From contig CALCKT010000040.1 in NCBI GenBank assembly GCA_937965785.1, positions 19,191-83,190 of the forward strand: a stretch of 64,000 nt of DNA, in the 5' to 3' direction. The notes below the pieces were generated by a model that was not told the DNA's origin, did no database searches, and was given only the letters and a program-made list of their open reading frames with translations. Position numbers and translations under genes: made by a program. Positions 26,460 to 36,957 of the stretch are shown here, in pieces; positions within the stretch are counted from its first letter, which is position 1, and the number at the start of each line of letters is the position of its first letter. Source of the DNA: an uncultured Propionibacteriaceae bacterium. GTDB lineage: Bacteria; Actinomycetota; Actinomycetes; Propionibacteriales; Propionibacteriaceae.

Positions 26460-29400
26460 ATTGTTCCGGCCTTCTAGGCCGGACTCCATTGAGACGAGGA
26501 CCGGCCCCGTACTCAGGAGGAGGCATGGGCAATTGTTCCGGCCTTCTAGGCCGGACTCCATTGAGACCTCTGGAGGAAGCCCTTGACGAGCTGGACACAG
26601 CCCTGATTGTTCCGGCCTTCTAGGCCGGACTCCATTGAGACCACGACCTCCAACTCAGCTCCGAACTCCTTGGCCACCGCATTGTTCCGGCCTTCTAGGC
26701 CGGACTCCATTGAGACCTTTGGCGGAAGGCGAAGAAGACCGTGTCCTGACGCGTATTGTTCCGGCCTTCTAGGCCGGACTCCATTGAGACTTGTGGAAAC
26801 GAGCAAAGAAGACTGTGTCTTGATTGCATTGTTCCGGCCTTCTAGGCCGGACTCCATTGAGACCCAGCGGGCGCGGAGCTCGCCCTGCCGCTCCTCCTCG
26901 GATTGTTCCGGCCTTCTAGGCCGGACTCCATTGAGACGCGGAGAGGGTGCTTTCCGTCTGGCTTCAGGAATTGCAGATTGTTCCGGCCTTCTAGGCCGGA
27001 CTCCATTGAGACGCGCTCTGCCGGGCATTGGAGATAGATGGCGTCCAGCATTGTTCCGGCCTTCTAGGCCGGACTCCATTGAGACGCGGCGTCCCGGTAG
27101 AGCGAGGTGGCTGGCTCCAATTGTTCCGGCCTTCTAGGCCGGACTCCATTGAGACCTGTAACCAGCATCATCGGCGTCCACTCCATCCTTGAATTGTTCC
27201 GGCCTTCTAGGCCGGACTCCATTGAGACAGTACTATCGCCCAAAGGCCTTGAAGACTCTTTCCGAATTGTTCCGGCCTTCTAGGCCGGACTCCATTGAGA
27301 CGATGTGAGCGTCAAAATTCATCAAACCTGCGAATTGCGATTGTTCCGGCCTTCTAGGCCGGACTCCATTGAGACCGAGGAGTCTCGAAACGCCAGGAGC
27401 TCATTCAGCGAGATTGTTCCGGCCTTCTAGGCCGGACTCCATTGAGACAAATCTTCAACGCTCTTTCCGACGCCGAGGACATTCGATTGTTCCGGCCTTC
27501 TAGGCCGGACTCCATTGAGACTCCAAACTGACGCAGGGTCAGATAGATGCTCTGTATGAATTGTTCCGGCCTTCTAGGCCGGACTCCATTGAGACCCGAG
27601 ATACCGCGCGAGTGCGGTATCGATGCTCTCCCATTGTTCCGGCCTTCTAGGCCGGACTCCATTGAGACGACCGGGCGATGGTGGACGTGCCGGAGCTCGT
27701 GCATTGTTCCGGCCTTCTAGGCCGGACTCCATTGAGACTATCTGAGGGCGAACTACACAGATCCCCCTTAGAGGCGCATTGTTCCGGCCTTCTAGGCCGG
27801 ACTCCATTGAGACGTTGAGCAGGGTGCCCGCGGTGCCTCGGCTGCCGAAGGATTGTTCCGGCCTTCTAGGCCGGACTCCATTGAGACGGGCACTGGGAGA
27901 ACGTGGTCACCATGGATTGGGTAAATTGTTCCGGCCTTCTAGGCCGGACTCCATTGAGACGCACCACCACGGCCTGCCTCAGCGCGTTTGTTTGCCCGGA
28001 TTGTTCCGGCCTTCTAGGCCGGACTCCATTGAGACCTCAGAAATCGCGCTCAGAGTAGTACAACCGGCAGATTGTTCCGGCCTTCTAGGCCGGACTCCAT
28101 TGAGACCATGGCTCTCTCAAGAGCCTCCGCATGCCCGACCATGCATTGTTCCGGCCTTCTAGGCCGGACTCCATTGAGACGGGGTCACCCCCGAGGAGCT
28201 CGACGAGGCGGCCGCATTGTTCCGGCCTTCTAGGCCGGACTCCATTGAGACCCCGGCAGCCGAACCACAGAAGGAGCAAACACCATCATATTGTTCCGGC
28301 CTTCTAGGCCGGACTCCATTGAGACCTTGGCGATCGCGGTGATGTCATAGTCTGCGACGCCGCATTGTTCCGGCCTTCTAGGCCGGACTCCATTGAGACC
28401 CAGGTCACGGCACGCGGGTTGTCGCGGATCGCGCGATTGTTCCGGCCTTCTAGGCCGGACTCCATTGAGACACCCTCTGCCGTGACAGCGACGTCAGTCG
28501 CGCAGCTTCCGCATTGTTCCGGCCTTCTAGGCCGGACTCCATTGAGACCATTGATAGCATCTACGGAGTGCCCTTCCGTAAGGTCAATTGTTCCGGCCTT
28601 CTAGGCCGGACTCCATTGAGACCTCATCATCGCGTTCTTGACCTCTCTGCGGGACAACATTGTTCCGGCCTTCTAGGCCGGACTCCATTGAGACAACACC
28701 GAGACCATACCCGGCTGCCCCATGAGCGGAAATTGTTCCGGCCTTCTAGGCCGGACTCCATTGAGACGCCTCCCCGGGCCGTGGGCACGGATATAGACGG
28801 TTGATTGTTCCGGCCTTCTAGGCCGGACTCCATTGAGACCTCATCATCGCGTTCTTGACCTCTCTGCGGGACAACATTGTTCCGGCCTTCTAGGCCGGAC
28901 TCCATTGAGACAACACCGAGACCATACCCGGCTGCCCCATGAGCGGAAATTGTTCCGGCCTTCTAGGCCGGACTCCATTGAGACGGCGATTGCTTCGATG
29001 TCATAGTCGGCGACGCCACCGATTGTTCCGGCCTTCTAGGCCGGACTCCATTGAGACACACCCCCCACCCGGTGTGTATACTAGTGATCACCGGGATTGT
29101 TCCGGCCTTCTAGGCCGGACTCCATTGAGACAAGGATGTTACCAAGTACCGGGAAGAGCTTGCTGATGTATTGTTCCGGCCTTCTAGGCCGGACTCCATT
29201 GAGACTTGATATCGAAATCGATGACGATATGATTCTCGGGTACATTGTTCCGGCCTTCTAGGCCGGACTCCATTGAGACGGGCCGACATAGCCGCTAATC
29301 ACAGCGGCAGAGCGGCGCTATTGTTCCGGCCTTCTAGGCCGGACTCCATTGAGACAGGGCCCTGGCTCAGACGAGTACAGCGGCACAGGCCGCATTGTTC

Positions 29401-32400
29401 CGGCCTTCTAGGCCGGACTCCATTGAGACCTCAACCTCTGAGGGTAGCCGATACATCACCCGGGAGATTGTTCCGGCCTTCTAGGCCGGACTCCATTGAG
29501 ACACGAGACCCCGCGGGCCCTGCCAGCGGCCGAGCTCCTCCATTGTTCCGGCCTTCTAGGCCGGACTCCATTGAGACGTTGACACCGACACGCACCTGGA
29601 AATCATCCCGATTCATTGTTCCGGCCTTCTAGGCCGGACTCCATTGAGACCGGCCAGAGGTTCCCCCGGCTTTCACCTCAACGAGAGAGATTGTTCCGGC
29701 CTTCTAGGCCGGACTCCATTGAGACGCCGTGAACTGAACTGGTTCGTGTCTGGCAGCAACAAATTGTTCCGGCCTTCTAGGTCGGACTCCATTGAGACCA
29801 GCTACTTCTTGCTGGAGAACTGGCACCGGCGAGCGGATTGTTCCGGCCTTCTAGGCCGGACTCCATTGAGACCCGAATGAGTAAGCCACGCCACCCGATC
29901 AACGGTCACATTGTTCCGGCCTTCTAGGCCGGACTCCATTGAGACACCCTGGGCAGGAGGCTCCGATGATGGCTGATGCGACATTGTTCCGGCCTTCTAG
30001 GCCGGACTCCATTGAGACGCCCAGGGCGGTGTCGTCGACGGGGTGGGTCCAGGCGAATTGTTCCGGCCTTCTAGGCCGGACTCCATTGAGACAGCAGGAG
30101 GTCAGCACGGGCCCATGCCGGAGCGGTCATTGTTCCGGCCTTCTAGGCCGGACTCCATTGAGACACCTCCACCAGTCGCGAGAGAAACGCCAATACGAGT
30201 CATTGTTCCGGCCTTCTAGGCCGGACTCCATTGAGACACTGCGGCTGAGCGCCTCTGGGCTCCTTTGCGTCCATTGTTCCGGCCTTCTAGGCCGGACTCC
30301 ATTGAGACTGGCCCACCGCGCGATGGATCTCGGCGCGTACGTGCGATTGTTCCGGCCTTCTAGGCCGGACTCCATTGAGACGGTGACATGGTGCGTGGCA
30401 TCGGTGACCGGCTGGCGAAGATTGTTCCGGCCTTCTAGGCCGGACTCCATTGAGACCGTGTTCGTGTTTGTGCTGCTCCAGGGCGCGGACGCGATTGTTC
30501 CGGCCTTCTAGGCCGGACTCCATTGAGACTGTTAGGATGTTTCACATTGAAGATGTTGTCAATCGATTGTTCCGGCCTTCTAGGCCGGACTCCATTGAGA
30601 CAGGCCGATCTTCTCGGCCAGGCCGTTGATGCCGCCGATGAATTGTTCCGGCCTTCTAGGCCGGACTCCATTGAGACATGTTGGGCATCTTCGTAAGGTT
30701 CTGTGTTTCAACCCACATTGTTCCGGCCTTCTAGGCCGGACTCCATTGAGACCATTCCTTCCAGACCCCATCCTCACGTTCCCAGCGAGAATTGTTCCGG
30801 CCTTCTAGGCCGGACTCCATTGAGACACCGCACGGATGCGGGACGATCGTTTCTTCGGCGATCGCATTGTTCCGGCCTTCTAGGCCGGACTCCATTGAGA
30901 CTTGGGCATGATGTTCGGGTTGATCTCAGTCATGAAATATTGTTCCGGCCTTCTAGGCCGGACTCCATTGAGACGTCGTTTTCGAGAGTCGGGGCAGCCC
31001 CCAATTCCATCATTGTTCCGGCCTTCTAGGCCGGACTCCATTGAGACGCCACCTATGTCGTGTGGGAGCGCCCCTCATGATGCAGATTGTTCCGGCCTTC
31101 TAGGCCGGACTCCATTGAGACGGTGAGCTCCTCGAGGTCTCGGGCGTCACAGGTACGGGATTGTTCCGGCCTTCTAGGCCGGACTCCATTGAGACCTCAG
31201 CTTCCCGCGCCAACTCGCCGAGTTCTTTGGCGAAATTGTTCCGGCCTTCTAGGCCGGACTCCATTGAGACGAAACCGCCCAGCCGTCGTTGCGGCCGTCA
31301 GCGTCAACATTGTTCCGGCCTTCTAGGCCGGACTCCATTGAGACCAGATGAGTCCGGCGGTGGCCGCGACCATGGATATGTGATTGTTCCGGCCTTCTAG
31401 GCCGGACTCCATTGAGACCACAGCAGTCGAAGGACTGTCAAGCAAGTACGCCGATTGTTCCGGCCTTCTAGGCCGGACTCCATTGAGACATGCGTCGCCC
31501 GGGGCCGTGAGCTCGGATGTAGACGTAGATTGTTCCGGCCTTCTAGGCCGGACTCCATTGAGACGATGCCGCGGCGACGTGCGGCGCCACGGATACTTGC
31601 TATTGTTCCGGCCTTCTAGGCCGGACTCCATTGAGACGACCTGCTTGCTGATGTTTTCCTTGGTGATCAACTTTAATTGTTCCGGCCTTCTAGGCCGGAC
31701 TCCATTGAGACCGTCACGCCCCGTTCCCGTACGATCGCCAGCACCTGTATTGTTCCGGCCTTCTAGGCCGGACTCCATTGAGACGACGTCGCCAGCGTGA
31801 GCTATGGAGAGGTCACCGGCCTGATTGTTCCGGCCTTCTAGGCCGGACTCCATTGAGACCTTGATGGCGGCCCTGGTGCGGGCGGGCAGCATCGCCATTG
31901 TTCCGGCCTTCTAGGCCGGACTCCATTGAGACGTGTCCGCGCCCGCCTGTAGGGCGGCTTCGCGGAATTGTTCCGGCCTTCTAGGCCGGACTCCATTGAG
32001 ACGTGTCCGCGCCCGCCTGTAGGGCGGCTTCGCGGAATTGTTCCGGCCTTCTAGGCCGGACTCCATTGAGACAAGCAGATCGCGCGGGACGTGGAGAAGA
32101 CGTTCATCACATTGTTCCGGCCTTCTAGGCCGGACTCCATTGAGACAACAACCGCGCATCCTGGCGGGACATCCTCGAGCCGATTGTTCCGGCCTTCTAG
32201 GCCGGACTCCATTGAGACATCGGGTAGGCGATGGCTTCGTTGTCCGTGTAGCTCATTGTTCCGGCCTTCTAGGCCGGACTCCATTGAGATGTATTGGTCT
32301 TGCGCGGACCAGGCTTCGTAGCCGAAAAATTGTTCCGGCCTTCTAGGCCGGACTTCATTGAGACTACTCGTCCAGGCCGCCACGCGCGGAGAAGCGCCGC

Positions 32401-33472
32401 TCATTGTTCCGGCCTTCTAGGCCGGACTCCATTGAGACTAGTCGTATTCGACGGCCTCGATCTTGGTGGTGGCGCGGCATTGTTCCGGCCTTCTAGGCCG
32501 GACTCCATTGAGACGCCGTGCTCCACCTTGGTGCTCGCCAAGAAACTGCGCATTGTTCCGGCCTTCTAGACCGGACTCCATTGAGACGTCCAGTCAATCG
32601 CCCGCGCCGCCGGGGAGACGTGAGGCATTGTTCCGGCCTTCTAGGCCGGACTCCATTGAGACCTCTGTGTCGTAGCCACATATCACGATGCGCAGCTCCG
32701 ATTGTTCCGGCCTCCTAGGCCGGACTCCATTGAGACTGCAGCACACCGGTTGGTACGCCGCCATACTTCCGGATTGTTCCGGCCTTCTAGGCCGGACTCC
32801 ATTGAGACGGCTAGCGGCCATCAAGGGGTTCACGCACACAAAGCCTCATTGTTCCGGCCTTCTAGGCCGGACTCCATTGAGACATCTGGTGATACTCGTC
32901 ATAGGCCAGTCCGGACTCGCATTGTTCCGGCCTTCTAGGCCGGACTCCATTGAGACTGGCACACATCCCGGGCCGTGTCCTCGTCCGCGTCGTCATTGTT
33001 CTGGCCTTCTAGGCCGGACTCCATTGATACCACTTGATTCGAACCAAGGCCCCATTCCAGTAGCCCCACATTGTTCCGGCCTTCTAGGCCGGACTCCATT
33101 GAGACTGCTTCGCCCCGACGATGAGCGTGCGGGTCTCGTCATTGTTCCGGCCTTCTAGGCCGGACTCCATTGAGACGTCCGGATCCCACGTGAGCGGAGT
33201 CCGGAGAGTTTGCATTGTTCCGGCCTTCTAAGCCGGACTCCATTGATACGCGACAAGGGTCTGATACTTGCCACGCCAGTCGGCGGCGCTATTGTTCCGG
33301 CCTTCTAGGCCGGACTCCATTGAGACATGATGGCCTGCACCGAATCGGTGTCATGGCCGAGGCATTGTTCCGGCCTTCTAGGCTGGACTCTACCGAGACT
33401 AACCGGCCGCGCTGGCTGCTTGTTTCTGTGTCGTGGGTTGTTTTGGCTTTCCGGGCTGGATCTCGTCGATGA
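26460..33472 (+). CRISPR. Type I-G CRISPR array, 95 repeats plus one decayed repeat
   Basis: I located 95 repeats of 36 nt, from 26460 to 33399, with 94 spacers of mostly 34-41 nt (period 70-77). The repeat begins ATTGTTCCGG, holds the inverted repeat TCCGGCC-TTCTA-GGCCGGA, and ends CCATTGAGAC. The last 8 bases, ATTGAGAC, fit the usual crRNA 5' handle, so transcription runs left to right from the leader. Most repeats are identical. Variants are at 29763, 32255, 32329, 32552, 32701, 32995, 33214 and 33364, nearly all at the far end. A 96th, heavily decayed repeat is at 33437-33472 after a normal 37-nt spacing. Two duplicated-spacer events are visible, described under findings. Confidence 0.98.
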
Positions 33473-33484
33473 TCTGAATCGAAG

Positions 33485-33544
33485 ATCGCCGGGGAAACCG
33501 GATTGGGCGATTTTGTCCCGTCTGCGGTTTCCCCGGCGATTTTT
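33485..33544 (+). terminator. Terminator after the CRISPR array
   Basis: A perfect 16-bp stem (33485-33500 with 33525-33540, starting ATCGCCGGGG) is followed by TTTT. It lies 12 bases past the decayed last repeat and would end the pre-crRNA. The next 170 bp to 33718 hold nothing I can identify. Confidence 0.75.
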
Positions 33545-33718
33545 GTGCGAAATATGAAGAGCAGGTCGTTGGTGTGGGTGAAAGTGATCCCGTGAGGTTT
33601 CTGTGCAGGCCGCTCATCGATGGTTGGCGCCCTTGGTCAAGGCGGGTTTGAGGATGGCCGCGAACAAGTTTCGTGGAATCTTTCGGGATGGAACCGCGAC
33701 CTGCTTGTCCTGCGAGCC

Positions 33719-34711
33719 TTACGTGTGCAGGTATTCCTTGTGCTTTTCCGCCACTTCTTCCGACTCCAGTTGCAGAGTGCAGTGCTCGATGCGGATCTCG
33801 TGATGTTTGATCAGGCACTCCTGGATATCGGCCAGAATCTCCTGCGAGTGCCCATCGGTGAAACATTCGTCGGCGAGGACCACATGGGCAGTCAGAATCG
33901 GAAGCTCGGTGGAGACGACGGAGGCGTGGAGGTCGTGGACCCCCTTCACGTGGGGCCTTTCCAGCAGGTGCCGCCTCACCTTGTTCAGGTCCAGTTCGGT
34001 TGGCGTGGCCTCCAGCAGGATCGAACCCGACTCCCGCAGCAGTTTCAGGGCCCGCGGAACGATCAGCGCTGCCACGAGAAGACCGGCGATGGTGTCGGCA
34101 CGGGTCCACCCCGTCAGGGCGATCACCACCGCGGAGACGATCACCGCCACCGACCCGAGAGCATCATTCAACACCTCCAGGAAAGCGGCCCGCATGTTCA
34201 GGTTGCTGTCCTTGCCGCCCATCAGCACCAGCAGCGATGCCACATTGCCCAGCAGACCGACCACACCGATGACGGCCACGCCGCCCGCCTCCACCTCCGG
34301 GGGAGCGAACAGACGAAGCACGCCCTCGTAGATGGCGTAGCCTCCGACACACAGCAGGATCGCGGACTGCGCCCCTGCGGACAACACCTCCGCGCGCTGC
34401 CAACCCCAGGTGTGACGCTCCGAGGGGGGACGTTTCATCAACGTCGCCGCGATGAGCGCCACCACCAGGCCGAGGGAATCGGTCAGCATGTGTCCGGCAT
34501 CGACGAGCAGCGCCAGGCTGTCCGTCACGATCGCGCCAACCACCTCGGCGGCGAAGATCAAACCGGTTATGCCCAGCGCGATTCCGAGGCGTTTCCGGTT
34601 CGTCGAGCCGTGCGCGTGATTGTGGCTGTGCCCATGCCCGTGGCCGTGTCCGTGATGCCCGGGGTTGTGGTGCTCGTTTTCGTGGGTGTCGTGGTCGTGG
34701 TGTTCGCTCAT
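33719..34711 (-). CDS. Cation diffusion facilitator, zinc-type exporter
   Basis: A 330-aa CDF exporter (CzcD/ZitB group) that moves Zn2+, possibly also Cd2+ or Co2+, out in exchange for protons. The N-terminal 35 residues are very rich in histidine (HHGHGHGHGHSHNHAHG), a cytoplasmic metal-binding tail. Six helices follow, with metal-site motifs SLALLVDAGHMLTD in helix 2 and AAFLEVLNDALGS in helix 5, of the HxxxD form typical for zinc. The C-terminal cytoplasmic domain (from about residue 240) is present. It overlaps the ArsR gene by four bases, so metal-dependent derepression is expected. Confidence 0.92.
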   Translation of the reverse strand: MSEHHDHDTHENEHHNPGHHGHGHGHGHSHNHAHGSTNRKRLGIALGITGLIFAAEVVGAIVTDSLALLVDAGHMLTDSLGLVVALIAATLMKRPPSERHTWGWQRAEVLSAGAQSAILLCVGGYAIYEGVLRLFAPPEVEAGGVAVIGVVGLLGNVASLLVLMGGKDSNLNMRAAFLEVLNDALGSVAVIVSAVVIALTGWTRADTIAGLLVAALIVPRALKLLRESGSILLEATPTELDLNKVRRHLLERPHVKGVHDLHASVVSTELPILTAHVVLADECFTDGHSQEILADIQECLIKHHEIRIEHCTLQLESEEVAEKHKEYLHT

Positions 34712-35052
34712 GGTGCTTCGACTTCCGGTTCGCAGATGACTGGCACCTCGCCGGTTGCGACCAGAAGGTCGTCGGCGGCGGCCAATAGATTCGTCGTCAG
34801 TTCTGGTTCGGCCAAGGAATAGAAAGTGGCGCGGCCTCTCACCCGTGCGGTCAGCAGTCCGCTGTCCCGCAATCCCCGGACGTGGGCCGACACCGTGGAC
34901 TGCGCCAGCCCCAGGTGTCCGACGAGGTCGGCCACCCGGTGCTCCGACAGCATCAGGTGTTTGACGATGGCCAACCTGTTCGGATCGGCGAGGGAGCGGA
35001 ACAGCGTTGCCGCCATCTCGGTGTCGGGAGTTTCCGGCTCTTTCATCGTCAT
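34708..35052 (-). CDS. ArsR/SmtB-family metal-sensing repressor
   Basis: A 114-aa winged-helix regulator. The DNA-binding segment HRVADLVGHLGLAQ followed by STVSAHVRGLRDSGL is typical of ArsR/SmtB. Near the C-terminus ELTTNLLAAADDLLVATGE probably forms the alpha-5 helix where zinc binds in CzrA-like members, but the usual DxHxxxH set of residues is not obvious, so the sensing site is uncertain. Two ATG codons (35052 and 35046) are possible starts; an upstream extension lacks coding character. It is the first gene of an operon with the CDF exporter and should repress it when metal is low. Confidence 0.88.
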   Translation of the reverse strand: MTMKEPETPDTEMAATLFRSLADPNRLAIVKHLMLSEHRVADLVGHLGLAQSTVSAHVRGLRDSGLLTARVRGRATFYSLAEPELTTNLLAAADDLLVATGEVPVICEPEVEAP

Positions 35053-35114
35053 GGGACGATGATAGCGCTTTATGGCGATGATGCCAAGGGCTTTTGGCGA
35101 CGAAATCCGCGGTG

Positions 35115-35139
35115 TACTCTCCAGCGGGTAAGCCTCACC
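35115..35139 (+). promoter_or_regulatory. Possible -10 box overlapped by a DtxR/IdeR-like site
   Basis: TACTCT at 35115-35120 is a -10-like hexamer. GGTAAGCCTCACC at 35127-35139 is an imperfect palindrome that agrees with the core of the DtxR/IdeR box (GGTTAGGCTAACC) at 10 of 13 positions. It lies 20 bp before the DUF364 start codon. Iron-dependent repression would follow if real. Confidence 0.4.
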
Positions 35140-35159
35140 TTGGCCAGACGGAGAACGAC

Positions 35160-35924
35160 ATGCCAAACCCTTGGGAAATCTACGACGCCCTGATCGACGC
35201 GATTCCGGAGGAGGTGACCCTGACCACGGTGAACGTCGGTGCCCAGTGGACCCGGGTGATCAACTCGGCGGGTGGCATCGGCATGGCGTGGACCATGAAC
35301 GTCAAGACCCGCCCCGACACCTTCCCCGGGGTCACCCTCGACGGGATTGCGCTTCGCGAGGCCGCGGGCCTGATCCGCAGCTGGAACCTGGCCGAGTCCT
35401 CCATCGGGCAGGCGGCCATCAACTCCTGGCACAGCCGCCCGGAAACCGCCGAGGCGAACGGTTTCGTCCCCACCGGGCAGGGCATCAACTGGGGCATGGT
35501 TTTCGACCCCTACGCAACCGACGTCGCGGGCAAGAAAGTAGCGGTGGTCGGGCACTTCCCCTTCGCCCAGAAAGCCCTTGAGGCGGCGGGGGAATACATC
35601 TGCTTGGAACGCAACCCGCAGTCCGGCGACTACCCCGATTCCGCCTGCGAATACCTCCTACCCGAATGCGACTACGTGTTCATCTCCGGTTCAGCCTTCG
35701 TCAACAAGACCGCGCCGCGCCTGATCGAACTGTCGCGCAATGCCCACACCGTGCTGGTCGGCCCGTCGGTTCCGCTGAATCCGGTGCTGTTCGACCACGG
35801 CGTCGACACCATCACCGGGTTCGTCTCCCCGAACCCGCAGCAGCTCGACCGCGCCCTGGCAGGCGTCAACATGAAGGGCATGTTCGCCGCCGGGTACCGT
35901 GTCCACCAGCACCGCCCCGCCTGA
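35160..35924 (+). CDS. DUF4213/DUF364 Rossmann-like protein, putative metal chelation
   Basis: A 254-aa protein of the DUF364 family (putative heavy-metal chelation), with an N-terminal DUF4213 part (about residues 8-85) and a C-terminal Rossmann-like part beginning at KKVAVVGHFPF (about residue 123). The segment DYVFISGSAFVNKTAPRLIE and VLVGPSVPLNPVLFDHG are typical of the family. The start is ATG 35160 with GGAGAA upstream. It is followed after 16 bases by a cupin gene; both probably form one operon. The substrate is unknown. The DtxR-like box upstream would suggest iron or another metal. Confidence 0.82.
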   Translation: MPNPWEIYDALIDAIPEEVTLTTVNVGAQWTRVINSAGGIGMAWTMNVKTRPDTFPGVTLDGIALREAAGLIRSWNLAESSIGQAAINSWHSRPETAEANGFVPTGQGINWGMVFDPYATDVAGKKVAVVGHFPFAQKALEAAGEYICLERNPQSGDYPDSACEYLLPECDYVFISGSAFVNKTAPRLIELSRNAHTVLVGPSVPLNPVLFDHGVDTITGFVSPNPQQLDRALAGVNMKGMFAAGYRVHQHRPA

Positions 35925-35940
35925 TCAGCAAGGAGATCCC

Positions 35941-36357
35941 ATGGCCGAACAGAACCAGGTTCCCGTTAACACCCCCGACGTCTTCGGCACCCCGGAGGTG
36001 TCGGGTAGCGGTGGGACGATGACCGTGATCGACTCCGTCGCATCCGCCCCGGAAACCGATCCGTCGCGCCCACGCCCCGGCGTGCGCAGGCAACTCCAGG
36101 GTGATGGAGCCAACGTCATCCTCATGAACTTCGCGCCGGGCCAGTGCCTCGACGACCACAAGGCAGCGCACCCCATCCTGGTGCAGTGCGCGCAGGGCAG
36201 GCTGCTGTTCACCTGCGGCGACGACGTGGTGGAGATGGGGCCGGGGGTCGTGCTGCACCTGACCAGTCACCTCACGCACCGCGTCGACTGTCCCTCCGAC
36301 GCCCCCGAAAAAAACGTCCTGATCCTGACCATGCTGACGGGGGAGCGCCACCAGTGA
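35941..36357 (+). CDS. Cupin-domain protein
   Basis: A 138-aa single-domain cupin. The two conserved motifs read as FAPGQCLDDHKAAHPILVQ (residues about 63-81, with histidines that could bind a metal) and GPGVVLHLTSHLTHRVDC (about 102-119). AAGGAG lies before the ATG. Small cupins of this sort act as metal-dependent sugar or nitrogen-compound enzymes, or simply as binding proteins. The pairing with DUF364 suggests a shared role in metal or metallophore handling, but nothing in the sequence fixes the reaction. Confidence 0.82.
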   Translation: MAEQNQVPVNTPDVFGTPEVSGSGGTMTVIDSVASAPETDPSRPRPGVRRQLQGDGANVILMNFAPGQCLDDHKAAHPILVQCAQGRLLFTCGDDVVEMGPGVVLHLTSHLTHRVDCPSDAPEKNVLILTMLTGERHQ

Positions 36358-36425
36358 CCACGGCTGCCTGCCCCGGATTTTCCGAAGGAGAGGTGAGCGT
36401 CGCCCCCGTTGGCTAAAGTTCATGC

Positions 36426-36890
36426 ATGATCATCTACAGGGGTTGGGGCGGAATGGGCATAGTTCTGCCCGTTCTAGGGGCCGGCATCATGCTGGCGATC
36501 GCTTCGTCGCTCAAACTGTCCGACGCAATGTTTCTGAAGTTGGCCCTCGTCGGGGGCTTTCTGGGTGCCGTGGGGGCATGGTTCCTGGGGCGGTGGCTGA
36601 ACCAGAAACGCCCCTTCACCAAACTGGAGGAGTGGAAGTCGGCGCGACGCGTGGAATTGTGCTCCTTGGTGGATCAGGGTCAGTTCCAGATCACTCCCGG
36701 CGCTCCTGTCCCCACCAGCAAGGAGGAGGGGTACGCGCAGGCGAATGAGCTGCTGGAGCGCGAGGCCCGGGACCTGTTGCCGAGGATGCTCAATCAGCAC
36801 TCCCTCTACGGAGTGTCGCTCCACATGGTGGGTCTGGGGATCGGGGTACTGGCCCTGGGAGGTTTCATCGCGTCCTTCTTCGTGTCGTGA
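36426..36890 (+). CDS. Small membrane protein, paralogue 1
   Basis: A 154-aa protein with two hydrophobic helices near the N-terminus (residues about 10-55), a polar central part containing QGQFQITPGAPVPTS and EEGYAQANELL, and a third helix at the C-terminus (about 133-153). It shares its layout and several motifs with the next gene, so the pair arose by tandem duplication. No ribosome binding site is seen. TAAAGT ends six bases before the ATG and could be the -10 box of a leaderless transcript. Family unknown. Confidence 0.65.
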   Translation: MIIYRGWGGMGIVLPVLGAGIMLAIASSLKLSDAMFLKLALVGGFLGAVGAWFLGRWLNQKRPFTKLEEWKSARRVELCSLVDQGQFQITPGAPVPTSKEEGYAQANELLEREARDLLPRMLNQHSLYGVSLHMVGLGIGVLALGGFIASFFVS

Positions 36891-36957
36891 CCTCGATGTG
36901 TTGTTGAAATAATCAAAACTCCTCACCGCAGAGCCGGGAACCCGTTAACATTCGGGC

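Noticed and set aside
26350..26586. Short frame running from the leader into the first repeats
   Set aside because: No ribosome binding site, and it overlaps the leader hairpin and the repeats.
26460..33472. Many open frames with repeats such as SMESGLEGRNN or LFRPSRPDSIE
   Set aside because: They are translations of the CRISPR repeat read through spacers whose lengths keep a frame open. They are not genes.
35040..35090. ArsR operator as an inverted repeat upstream of the repressor
   Set aside because: The GATGAT-rich sequence there forms direct, not inverted, repeats. No clear operator could be drawn.
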